Position numbers and translations under genes: made by a program | Source of the DNA: an uncultured Acetatifactor sp. | GTDB taxonomy: Bacteria; Bacillota; Clostridia; Lachnospirales; Lachnospiraceae | Length of the DNA stretch: 64,000 bases | Assembly: GCA_910585615.1 (NCBI GenBank) | Contig: CAJUFO010000011.1 | Coordinates: 18,478 to 82,477, forward strand | Direction: 5' to 3' | The notes under the pieces: model-generated | Database searches by the model: none | Told to the model about the DNA's origin: nothing | The model's input: only the letters and a program-made list of their open reading frames with translations | In this document: in pieces, positions 1-6,718 of the stretch | Position numbering within the stretch: the first letter of the stretch is position 1 | Layout of the letters: each line of letters begins with the position of its first letter

Positions 1-103
1 CCTTAAAAATGGGCGCAAAAAAGCACCCCCATAGGTGCCGCCGCAACAAGGATGCCTAATAAAAGTTTTGATAGATGCCAGGAATGACCTGTCCAAGACA
101 AAA

Positions 104-184
104 CTATCCATAATTCTTGCGGAGCGCTGTACCTTTGATTGTCAGTTCCTCTATTTTGTTCTGATATCGTCTGTTCTTCTGCAT
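104..184 (-). CDS. 26-aa ORF, possible gene remnant
   Basis: A short minus-strand ORF follows a strong ribosome binding site (AAAGGAGGGCTTACC then ATG) just past the disrupted VbhA-like gene at 199-449. The peptide (starts MQKNRRYQNKIEEL) matches no family I recognise. The placement suggests the start of a gene that followed the antitoxin and has since been cut off. It may not be functional. Confidence 0.25.
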   Translation of the reverse strand: MQKNRRYQNKIEELTIKGTALRKNYG

Positions 185-198
185 GGTAAGCCCTCCTT

Positions 199-449
199 TC
201 ATAAATACCTTATTTCTTTTATTATGCTAACAAATAAATGGTAGCACAACTGATAAGAATTGGCAAGCAGAAAGTTTCTCATTCTTCCGGTATTTATTTT
301 GTACTTTTTATCGAGAAAAAGCTTTGCATCCTCCATAGTGACTTCTCCTCTTTTTTCTTTTTCAATATATTTTTTTAATCTTCCGTAGGCTCCAGCCCAT
401 CTACTTTAATCATCCCTATTGCGTAGTCCCATGCTTGTGAATTTGTCAT
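199..449 (-). pseudogene. VbhA-like antitoxin remnant, copy 1 (frameshifted)
   Basis: The minus strand starts MTNSQAWDYAIGMIKVDGLE and meets a TAA stop at codon 25 (375-377). Beyond it the conserved sequence continues only if one base is added back in the A-run, giving KKYIEKEKRGEVTMEDAK. This pattern (IGMIKVDGLEPT...IEKEK.GE) resembles the small VbhA-type antitoxins that accompany Fic toxins in Clostridia; that assignment is from memory of the family. No Fic toxin gene is visible. A second copy lies at 2588-2827 with a different lesion, and the two diverge after KYK. Confidence 0.5.
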
Positions 450-812
450 AAACGCCAACCTTTCCTTGATACTCCCTGTTGTCCATAGGCAGGTCAAGGC
501 CGCCTTTCTCCATAGCCGTCTTTCATAAAATCCCTTTTCTATTCTTTCAATATATCATTTTTTATCTTTTATTACCACCTATCTATCCTGACTTTTGATA
601 AAACCAATTACAACAGGCCAATGTCAATTTGCTTATCCCCTGCAGCGTTTACGGAGCAGATCTATGTCATTTACCACCAATCTGCTCAGGGCCGCTCTTC
701 CCATGGTAATAGCCCCCCGGCAGTTCCACAATCTGCTGCACGCTGCCGTCCACAATCCACTACTTCATAGAACAGTCCGCGCTGAAAAAATTCATATGAA
801 AGCCGTACCAAA

Positions 813-840
813 AACCTCCAAAGATTTCTCTCTGGAGATT
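813..840 (-). terminator. Degenerate tRNA-Gln terminator copy
   Basis: AACCTCC (813-819) pairs with GGAGATT (834-840) with one wobble, and an A-run upstream gives a T-run on the minus strand. It is a worn copy of the hairpin at 2156-2183 and, like it, sits just before a tRNA-Gln 3'-end copy. Confidence 0.55.
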
Positions 841-867
841 CCTTAGCAAGGCAAGCCCTGTTTTTAA

Positions 868-898
868 CAGGGCTACAAGGATTCGGACCTTGACATGC
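868..898 (-). repeat. Degenerate tRNA-Gln 3' end (old attachment site)
   Basis: This sequence matches the T-arm and acceptor 3' part of the tRNA-Gln at 27493-27523, with mismatches at about two positions (for example GGATTCGGACC for GGATTCGAACC). It has the same orientation as the intact tRNA and follows a copy of the tRNA terminator. I interpret it as the outer attachment site of an earlier, now decayed, element. Confidence 0.65.
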
Positions 899-989
899 CA
901 GGCATCACAAAACGTTCTTTTTCCTCTTGCGCCAAATCAATCGGTGCAGCACATCTTTCTTAAAAGCGGAATGAAATCTTGCTGCCGAG

Positions 990-1541
990 CTACAGATTCA
1001 ATTTTCGGAAATCAATCCATAAGTCATCATAAATGTTGACTTTGATGCTATCAGCAAATGAATATATGGCAGGAGCCGAATCATGCCCCATATCATATAC
1101 CAGGACGGTTTGCTTCATAGAATCCACAATCCAATACTCCCTTACGCCAGCGGAATGGTACAGGGACAATTTTGTATAGTAATCCATAGGGCGGCTGCCA
1201 GGGGATACGATTTCTATCACCCAGTCTGGAGCACCCTTGCAGCCCTGGTGGTCCAGTTTTCCTTTATCACAGATTACGGATATGTCCGGCTCCAGATATT
1301 TGGAATCGTCTGCAAATAAGAACACGGCAAAAGGAGCAGGAAAGGCCTCGCATACTCCCTTCTTTGATTGAATGTGATTTCCTATCTCCAGATGCAGAAA
1401 AGACAATATTCTTTGGTGTTTGGTGCTAGGGGGCGCCATATAATAAATCTGTCCATCAATCAGTTCGGCCCTGCTGCCCTCTGGCAGGCTGTAGATATCG
1501 TCAATTGTATAGAATTTCTCTTGTGCCAATGCCGGTGCCAT
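990..1541 (-). CDS. Uma2 family (DUF820) PD-(D/E)XK endonuclease-like protein
   Basis: About 183 residues with the Uma2 pattern in order: an acidic start (AELIDGQIYYM), a conserved H in STKHQRIL, PDISVICD, the core GAPDWVIEIVSPG with the catalytic-type D...E pair, a Lys in YYTKLSLY, and GVREYWIVD. The family is a restriction-nuclease fold common in cyanobacteria and Clostridia. Its biological role is mostly unknown. The start is placed at 1541, because the bases of the first codons of the longer frame (from 1559) form a good ribosome binding site (AAAGGAAG) for it. It is the only gene in the decayed zone that looks intact. It lies alone between tRNA-Gln fragments, so it is probably cargo of a lost element. 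Confidence 0.85.
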   Translation of the reverse strand: MAPALAQEKFYTIDDIYSLPEGSRAELIDGQIYYMAPPSTKHQRILSFLHLEIGNHIQSKKGVCEAFPAPFAVFLFADDSKYLEPDISVICDKGKLDHQGCKGAPDWVIEIVSPGSRPMDYYTKLSLYHSAGVREYWIVDSMKQTVLVYDMGHDSAPAIYSFADSIKVNIYDDLWIDFRKLNL

Positions 1542-1769
1542 AGTAACACTTCCTTTCATGGTTTTTGTATACAGATGTAAGTGCTGTTCTCACTTTCGCA
1601 TAACTGCAAGTATTTGCTGTCAATTGATAGCGGGCTGCGGCAGCTATTTCTCCGCAGCATTTTCCTTGACTACACTGTCTCCGCTGCATAGTTCTGAAAA
1701 TGCTCCTGTACTTTCCTCCAAGACACGTTCAGTTGCTCCAGCTGCTTTCCTCCAGTACCGCTACAGCTT

Positions 1770-1882
1770 CTTATTAAATTATAGTCTAAGACACCTTAAA
1801 ATACAACAAAAACAAAAATTACACGGCATATCGAAGCATTTCATGAGTTGCCGAAAAATAGGCTTTACTTCTTTTCCCTTGT
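1770..1882. repeat. Copy of the integrase-downstream segment
   Basis: Shared blocks with 4882-5042 include CTTATTAAATTATA.TCTAA.ACACC, AATACAACAAAAA and GAGTTGCC.AAA..GGC..TACTTCTTTT. In the second copy the final block runs straight into the 3' end of the integrase gene. The first copy therefore marks where an integrase gene once was. Confidence 0.6.
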
Positions 1883-1989
1883 GAAAACCATACCGAAAAA
1901 TCTCCAATTAATCCCTTAAATGGATTTTTCCGACTTTTTCCCCCAAATACCCCAGAACCCTCATATTTACTGGCAAAACACGGATTTTC

Positions 1990-2012
1990 AATTGACCTAT
2001 GAATTGACCTAT
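1990..2012. repeat. Paired direct repeat, arm-type site of the remnant element
   Basis: AATTGACCTAT occurs twice (1990-2000 and 2002-2012) with a 12-bp period, about 178 bp before the tRNA copy at 2190. The intact element's right end has AATAATCTAT twice with the same period at 27313-27334, about 160 bp before the tRNA. The spacing match suggests a binding site for a related integrase. This is inference. Confidence 0.45.
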
Positions 2013-2155
2013 CCAATCTGAAAAGCCCTGAAAAATACGAAAAGCCATACAATTCCTGTCATGACAGTTTTCTCGAAAAAACGACAAAATCTTCCCCGTC
2101 AAAAATTCAAAACACCCATAACCCCAGTAAACATCACGTTTTCCAGGCATGAAAA

Positions 2156-2183
2156 AACCTCCAAAGATTTCTCTTCGGAGGTT
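2156..2183 (-). terminator. tRNA-Gln terminator copy at the left junction
   Basis: AACCTCC (2156-2162) pairs with GGAGGTT (2177-2183), and on the minus strand the stem is followed by six T (A-run 2152-2157). It lies immediately downstream of the tRNA-Gln 3' copy at 2190-2238. It would have ended the tRNA transcript before the present element inserted. Confidence 0.7.
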
Positions 2184-2189
2184 CCTCAG

Positions 2190-2238
2190 CAGGGCTACAA
2201 GGATTCGAACCTTGAAATGACGGAGTCAGAGTCCGTTG
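2190..2238 (-). repeat. attL: 49-bp copy of the tRNA-Gln 3' end
   Basis: These 49 bases are identical to 27493-27541, the 3' two-thirds of the intact tRNA-Gln, and lie in the same orientation. The match starts at the discriminator base and runs through the T-arm and anticodon arm. Such a direct repeat is the usual footprint of integration into a tRNA 3' end by a tyrosine recombinase, and one is encoded at 5044-6270. Confidence 0.9.
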
Positions 2239-2294
2239 TTTCAGGGGTGATTTGGCCAGGAAAATCAAGGGGTTCCAAGTCGCCCCGCAGATAA

Positions 2295-2316
2295 AATAAT
2301 CTATGGAATAATCTAT
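2295..2316. repeat. Paired direct repeat, candidate left arm-type site
   Basis: AATAATCTAT occurs at 2295-2304 and again at 2307-2316 (12-bp period), 57 bp inside the left junction. The same ten-base word with the same period recurs at 27313-27334 near the right junction. Paired short repeats near both ends are what the N-terminal domain of Tn916-type integrases binds. That role is inferred. Confidence 0.5.
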
Positions 2317-2390
2317 CGGCTTCCGGGAGGCACAAGTTCTTCCAACGATATAGGTCACGCCTCAACAAGCCCCATCAGCAGAGAACTCTT

Positions 2391-2576
2391 TTATAGATAC
2401 TTCTCAACATCACTCTCGGACAGGCCATAGTTTTTAATGATTACTTTTCTTATATCCTCCTCATTCGTTCCGACATCTTTTAATGATTTAACTGCAATTT
2501 GAATTCCTTTTTTTAGCACCGCCTTTTCTCTCAATTGTATTTGGGGTTCCATAATCTCCATCAACGCTTCATACAT
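2391..2576 (-). pseudogene. Rpn-type (PD-(D/E)XK) C-terminal fragment
   Basis: 61 residues (MYEALMEIMEPQIQLREKAV...) end in KNYGLSESDVEKYL, the small helical C-terminus seen in Rpn/'PD-(D/E)XK nuclease family transposase' proteins of Clostridia. The nuclease domain is missing. It begins 12 bp after the disrupted VbhA-like gene and has a ribosome binding site (GGAGATGAGAGT), so it may still be translated. Confidence 0.5.
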
Positions 2577-2587
2577 ACTCTCATCTC

Positions 2588-2827
2588 CTATTTTCCCATT
2601 CGAATACCCAATTTGTTTCTGAGGACGGGAATATCATCACATAGGTATGGGCACGCATCCATGGGCTCCTTCATTTTGTATTTTTTGTCCAAAAAGAACT
2701 TTGCATCCTCCATGGTGACCTCTCCACTTTTTTCTTTTTCAATATACTTTTTTTAATCTTCCGTAGGTTCCAGCCCATCTACCTTAATCATCCCTATTGC
2801 GTAGCCCCATGCCTGTGAATTCGTCAT
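2588..2827 (-). pseudogene. VbhA-like antitoxin remnant, copy 2 (premature stop)
   Basis: The minus strand starts MTNSQAWGYAIGMIKVDGLE and reaches TAA at codon 25 (2753-2755). It then continues in the same frame as KKYIEKEKSGEVTMEDAKFF and ends ...RNKLGIRMGK. A single T-to-A change in a TTA codon explains the stop. A second ATG (MEDAK) follows it. The type resembles small VbhA antitoxins of Fic modules; no Fic toxin is nearby. Copy 1 lies at 199-449 with a different lesion. Confidence 0.5.
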
Positions 2828-2896
2828 AACCAATATCCTTTCTGATACACTCATTTTGTATAGTCAAATTTCCCGTTTACACCTTTATTCCATATT

Positions 2897-3478
2897 TTAG
2901 ATATGCTTTCCCTCATATCCTCGCTTTATCCCGAAATTTTCTTCCAGTGCATTGCAATATTCCAGACATATACTATCCTCAGGACAGGCAAGGAACAGCT
3001 TTTTTCCCGTTATCCTACTGGTTCCCATATGTATATCCCAATGCTGTAGAATGTCCATTCCTATCAGGATATTTCCCTTTCTGTTATAGTTGATATATAT
3101 CACGTCATCCGCAACTGGCATTCCTCCTATTTGAAAACCACAAATAGAATGCCGGAATTTCATTGCCGGACACGACATTTTTTCTTCATCTGTACCGGGC
3201 TTCTTATGCCTCTCCCCTCCCGTCTCAACCCCATAGCTAATTTCATAATGTACATTGCCTTCAATATCTGCGGCTTTCAACGAATCGCAAAAAACCTTCA
3301 AAGCCTGAAATCTTGCCAATGGAATCGTGCTGATAGAACAACCTGTATCAATTTTTACCAACACATTGCTAAATGGCGCCCGAATGTTGTCTAATTTAAA
3401 GGAAGCTGTCGTCATAAAGGAGCCTCCGATTCCTATCTGGGTCGGATTCATCTCTATCGCAATATATTTATTCATCAT
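2897..3478 (-). CDS. Retropepsin-like aspartic protease
   Basis: 193 residues. The active-site signature DTGCS lies at about residues 44-48 after a beta-rich start (FSNVLVKIDTG). The second family signature, ILIGMDIL, lies at about 137-144, as in clan AA single-domain proteases that work as dimers. A short DDVIYINYN strand lies between them. There is no signal peptide, so it would be cytoplasmic. The gene overlaps the preceding small ORF (3468-3734) by 11 bp, which suggests coupled translation and a shared role. The substrate is unknown. It sits in the element's left cargo zone, near toxin-antitoxin-like debris. Confidence 0.8.
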   Translation of the reverse strand: MMNKYIAIEMNPTQIGIGGSFMTTASFKLDNIRAPFSNVLVKIDTGCSISTIPLARFQALKVFCDSLKAADIEGNVHYEISYGVETGGERHKKPGTDEEKMSCPAMKFRHSICGFQIGGMPVADDVIYINYNRKGNILIGMDILQHWDIHMGTSRITGKKLFLACPEDSICLEYCNALEENFGIKRGYEGKHI

Positions 3479-3734
3479 ACACTACCCCATCTTCCAATTC
3501 CGCGCTGTCAAAGAAAACCGGGGTAATTGCTTTTTCCTGCTGGAACCATTTTGTATATTCTTCCGTATTACCATTGCCGAAATAGACCAATGTCCCCTCC
3601 ACATCATTATCAGCCAATAATTCTGTATCCAACAAAATCATGCAAGTATCCATAATGCCACTTAACTGTGAGACCCGGACTCTCATATCCTTATGCAAAT
3701 CGTCTATTGTGTACTTCTGCTTTGTTAGAATCAT
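3468..3734 (-). CDS. Small hypothetical protein coupled to the protease
   Basis: About 88 residues (from MILTKQKYTIDDLHKDMRV). The start is chosen at 3734 because GGAGAGGAGATTCAC precedes it; a longer frame begins at 3764. The protein is acidic and has no transmembrane (TM) segment or known motif. Its stop overlaps the start of the retropepsin-like gene by 11 bp, the pattern of a two-gene operon. It could be a substrate, inhibitor or partner of that protease; nothing in the sequence decides between these. Confidence 0.6.
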   Translation of the reverse strand: MILTKQKYTIDDLHKDMRVRVSQLSGIMDTCMILLDTELLADNDVEGTLVYFGNGNTEEYTKWFQQEKAITPVFFDSAELEDGVVYDE

Positions 3735-3888
3735 GTGAATCTCCTCTCCATTTCTGCCGTTCACTTAAGACTTTCCTTATTTTTCCTTAAATAACTCTGC
3801 CCAATTAGTATTGCAACCTGTTCCGAAATTATGATTATTCAAAGAACCAGCTCATTGAATCCACTGTGATTTCTTCTTAAATCATTAT

Positions 3889-4167
3889 CTAAAACACCAT
3901 GAAATTTTTCTCTGTAGCCGTCCTGATATATATGCTGTTCTCCTCAAAAAGCAGCCTCTGGAGAAAAAATGATGGCCCACACATCCATAGGCTCCGCTTG
4001 CCACTAAAGCCTGATTGCGTCACCTGTAGATGTTCCTTTTCAAACCGAGACGCTTCCTCTCTAATTTCCGTTGGTGTTTTTGCGTCAAAATAATCCCTTT
4101 GCCATTTTGTATAGTCAAATTTCTCGTTCATCCCTTTGTTCATTATTTCGGATGTGCTCTCCATCAT
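3889..4167 (-). CDS. Hypothetical protein, possibly frameshifted
   Basis: About 92 residues (from MMESTSEIMNKGMNEKFDYT). The first 40 residues look like a real conserved start (FDYTKWQRDYFDAKTPTEIR). The later part (KRSLWMCGPSFFLQRLLF) is different in character and may be out of frame. No domain recognised. It is isolated between the protease pair and Rpn debris. Confidence 0.4.
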   Translation of the reverse strand: MMESTSEIMNKGMNEKFDYTKWQRDYFDAKTPTEIREEASRFEKEHLQVTQSGFSGKRSLWMCGPSFFLQRLLFEENSIYIRTATEKNFMVF

Positions 4168-4245
4168 ACAATCACTTCGCCTCATTCATTTAGGCCTTTA
4201 ATCCTCGCAACATCTCCCTGACTACACTGTCTCCGCTGCATACTT

Positions 4246-4560
4246 CTAAAAATACCCCTGTGCCTCCTGCCGGGACACGTTCAGTTTATGCTCCAGCTTC
4301 TCCAAAATGTCTTCCTCAGATAATCCACGTTCAATCCCCATTTCAATAATGCCCCTGATTCTCCCCTCATTTTGGGTCTCTTCAAAAACAGTCCACATAC
4401 CGCCATCTTCTTTCCATTCATAATCAAGCTTTATCTTCTAAGCCATAGGCATCATAAAACGTTCCTTTTCCTCTTGTGTCAAATCAACCGGTGCAACACC
4501 TCTTTCCTTTGCATATTTCACCAGCCCTCTCATATCCAATTTTACCTTTGGAATCTGGCT
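4246..4560 (-). pseudogene. Rpn-type gene remnant in two frames
   Basis: The minus strand first reads KLDMRGLVKYAKERG...LTQEEKERFMMPMA and stops at 4438-4440. In another frame it then reads FEETQNEGRIRGIIEMGIER...LEHKLNVSRQEAQGYF and stops at 4246-4248. Both pieces belong to the C-terminal part of Rpn/PD-(D/E)XK 'transposase-like' proteins. The nuclease domain is absent. Fragments of the same parts occur at about 897-970 and 1620-1760. Confidence 0.55.
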
Positions 4561-4596
4561 GGGCATAATGGGCCGGGTGTTCTGCTAAGGCTCTCC

Positions 4597-4872
4597 TTAT
4601 ATTTCTTCATCTGTCCATTCATAATCGTACATCTCCACCAACTCCTGTGCGGACTTTTCATCAATAAAAATCTGATACTCATGCAACATTCCAATATGCT
4701 CTGCATGAAATGCCCTGCAATAATGCTCCACCAAATCCATATTTGCGGCAAATCCTGTGATTGCACCGCCAAAACCATAATCCATAGATTTCTGTGCTGC
4801 TATCGCAAACAAATAGCCGCAAGGAGTTAATTCATCTATTTCTACAGCAATCACTTCAATATCCTCCTCCAC
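4597..4872 (-). CDS. Hypothetical protein, 91 aa
   Basis: An acidic protein (MEEDIEVIAVEIDELTPCGY...) with a Gly/Ala-rich middle (FGGAITGFAANMD) and an aromatic-acidic tail (YDYEWTDEEI). No domain, TM segment or signal peptide was recognised. It is the last ORF before the integrase-downstream segment and is transcribed with the same polarity as the element. It could be a whole small cargo gene. Confidence 0.5.
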   Translation of the reverse strand: MEEDIEVIAVEIDELTPCGYLFAIAAQKSMDYGFGGAITGFAANMDLVEHYCRAFHAEHIGMLHEYQIFIDEKSAQELVEMYDYEWTDEEI

Positions 4873-4881
4873 TGCAACCTC

Positions 4882-5042
4882 TTATTAAATTATAATCTAA
4901 AACACCCTGAAATACAACAAAAATAAGGAATCACCTGACATTCGGGTTACAGGTAATTCCTTACAATGTCATATGCTATCATTTAAAGCTCCTGACTGCT
5001 GGTCTTCATGGGTTGCCAAAAGGCAAGCTTTACTTCTTTTTC
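4882..5042. repeat. Integrase-downstream segment (second copy)
   Basis: This non-coding stretch between the 91-aa gene and the integrase stop resembles 1770-1882, as described there. It contains an inverted pair (AAGGAATCACCTG and CAGGTAATTCCTT, about 4925-4962) that could act as a terminator-like hairpin after the integrase gene. Confidence 0.5.
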
Positions 5043-5043
5043 T

Positions 5044-6270
5044 TCATGGAATCGGCAGCGGCACTATCTGCTTTTCTATGCCCTGTACGCTCACCTTTTT
5101 CCTGATAGCTATGTAATACCGCCGTGTCGTGGACTCCAGGTCTCCGATATAAGCGGCAATTTCCTCCACGCGGGCTCCGGCATCATACATATTTGTTGCG
5201 AATGTCCGACGAAATATATGTAGTCCTCCCGAATAGGAATCCAGCCCCGCATTGTGGAAAATCACCTTCATCCTGTGCTGCAGATTGGTCGCCGTGTTCT
5301 GTCTCCCTGTTTTGGTCGTAATCACCAGCGCATCCGGCGAGCAGTCCTTTGCATTCCTGCGGATAAGTTCCAGGATATTCTTCGCATCCGAATTCAGCAC
5401 AATGTTTCTGGCCTGCTGATTCTTAGTCGTCCCTTCTATCATAATCTGCCGTTTATCCGTCTTTTCGTCATGGTTCCGAACCATGGAAGCGCTTTTATAG
5501 ATTTTCAAAATCCCATATTTTGCGTCATAATCTCCGAATCTTAATGCTAAAGCCTCCCCTACACGGATTCCCGTATAGAGCAGTAGCAGACCATATAACC
5601 CTGCCGGATACTTATAACCGCCGGTCTTATCATTTATAGCAAGAGCTTCCTTTACAAACCTTTTTTCTTCTTCCTCAGACAGGACAATGACATCCGGTTC
5701 TTCCACCGTTTTAGCGTGTTTCCTCATGATCCTTTTCATCAATGTCTCCTTAATCGGAGCAACAGGGTTTGTAGAAACCTTTCCCCGCGAAACCGCCCAT
5801 GTATACGCGGCATTCAGCACATCCACCACTTTCTTAACGGAGGAATCCGATAGCCTGTCCTCATTCAGCAGAATGGCAATATGCTTTTCGATATCAGATA
5901 TCCCAATCGCCTGTACCTGCATCCGCCCCAGCGCATATGCCTCAATATGGCACTTTATAGTTGTTTCCCTCCGATCCCGGGATTTTGGTTTAAGCTCGTC
6001 ATGCTCCACCTGAAACTCCAAGTGTTTCCAACATAGATCACCTACAGTCCCCTTGGCCATCAGCCCTGCCGTATCCTGTGATGCGTTCCATTCCGCGACT
6101 TTTTTCCTCATCTCCCTGATGCATGCCGCTTTGGTTTCACAGGTTACAGTCAAAACTTTGGGACGCCCATCCCACCGTCTTCCCACATTGAGCTTATGGG
6201 TAATGGTTCCGTTTTTATTCTGAATGAATGTCCCTTCCCCTTTGGCATTGCGCTTTTTCCCATCATCCAT
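5044..6270 (-). CDS. int: Tyrosine site-specific integrase
   Basis: 408 residues counted from ATG at 6270, which has AAAGGAG nine bases upstream; a GTG three codons earlier is too close to that site. The N-terminal part (TFIQNKNGTITHKLNVGRRWDGR) is an AP2-like arm-binding domain, followed by a SAM-like core-binding region. The catalytic domain shows R236 (YTGIRVGEAL), H352 and R355 (LHIFRRTF) and Y387 near the end (RRYYIAI). The usual LGH motif reads IGD, so the second catalytic His/Trp is Asp, an uncommon but tolerated variant. This enzyme would recombine the 49-bp tRNA repeats. The excisionase-like gene lies directly upstream in the same direction. Confidence 0.93.
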   Translation of the reverse strand: MDDGKKRNAKGEGTFIQNKNGTITHKLNVGRRWDGRPKVLTVTCETKAACIREMRKKVAEWNASQDTAGLMAKGTVGDLCWKHLEFQVEHDELKPKSRDRRETTIKCHIEAYALGRMQVQAIGISDIEKHIAILLNEDRLSDSSVKKVVDVLNAAYTWAVSRGKVSTNPVAPIKETLMKRIMRKHAKTVEEPDVIVLSEEEEKRFVKEALAINDKTGGYKYPAGLYGLLLLYTGIRVGEALALRFGDYDAKYGILKIYKSASMVRNHDEKTDKRQIMIEGTTKNQQARNIVLNSDAKNILELIRRNAKDCSPDALVITTKTGRQNTATNLQHRMKVIFHNAGLDSYSGGLHIFRRTFATNMYDAGARVEEIAAYIGDLESTTRRYYIAIRKKVSVQGIEKQIVPLPIP

Positions 6271-6332
6271 ATTTATCACACTCCTTTAAAGTAATAGAAT
6301 CCTCGCAGAGCGTGGACTCTATTGTCATGAGT

Positions 6333-6364
6333 TACGCCCGCCATGCCGTCATATGGCGGGCGTA
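6333..6364. promoter_or_regulatory. 12-bp inverted repeat between xis and int
   Basis: TACGCCCGCCAT (6333-6344) pairs perfectly with ATGGCGGGCGTA (6353-6364) over an 8-base loop. It lies in the leader between the excisionase-like gene and the integrase ribosome binding site. No T-run follows on the minus strand, so it is not a standard terminator. It could be an operator or a structure that limits integrase translation. Confidence 0.5.
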
Positions 6365-6377
6365 TGCTCCGAATCTG

Positions 6378-6578
6378 TCAAAGTAGGAATTCTTTCCCTT
6401 CATAGCTCTCCAGCCACTTAAGTAGTGCCTTGCTACGCACAAAGTACCTATGTCCTACACGCATAGAAGGGAACGCCGGGTTGCTCATCAACGCATAACA
6501 GCGGTCTCGGCCAAATGGCAGAATCCTCCTTAAATCTTCTACTGTCAACAGTTCCTTTGCATCGAAAGTCTGCTCCAT
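6378..6578 (-). CDS. xis: Excisionase-like HTH protein
   Basis: 66 residues of the small winged-helix excisionase type: LTVEDLRRILPFGRDRCYAL forms the HTH, followed by the wing (MRVGHRYFVRSKALLKWLES). Proteins like this bind next to attachment sites and bias the integrase toward excision. It is placed just upstream of int with the same polarity, the normal Tn916-like arrangement. It may also act as a regulator. Confidence 0.85.
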   Translation of the reverse strand: MEQTFDAKELLTVEDLRRILPFGRDRCYALMSNPAFPSMRVGHRYFVRSKALLKWLESYEGKEFLL

Positions 6579-6718
6579 TACAATATATCCTCCTCTCTCA
6601 TGAAATCCATCCTGCTTATAATATACTTTTGCATTGAAATCCTATGCGCCTCCTGTTGATGCAGAAGACACGCGGAAACACTTCCACTGATGGCAAACTA
6701 TTCAGAATCCATTTGCCT

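Larger units (their letters stand above)
450..989. other. Gene-poor decayed DNA with tRNA terminator and att remnant
   Basis: No convincing gene is present. The stretch holds a terminator-like hairpin (813-840), a degenerate tRNA-Gln 3' end (868-898), and at about 897-970 (minus) a fragment of an Rpn-type C-terminus (reads DLAQEEKERFVMP) matching the fragment near 4440-4560. The open frame at 595-846 has no recognisable protein features. Confidence 0.6.
1542..2155. other. Remnant of a related element's left cargo and right end
   Basis: There is no intact gene. About 1620-1760 (minus) reads as an Rpn-type C-terminal fragment (EQLNVSWRKVQEHF). Positions 1770-1882 closely resemble 4882-5042, the stretch just downstream of the integrase gene. 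Positions 1885-2155 hold the paired repeats at 1990-2012. The order fits an element collapsed by a deletion running from its integrase to its right end. Confidence 0.6.

Noticed and set aside
595..846. 83-residue plus-strand ORF
   Set aside because: It overlaps a tRNA-terminator copy and decayed DNA and shows no protein-like features.
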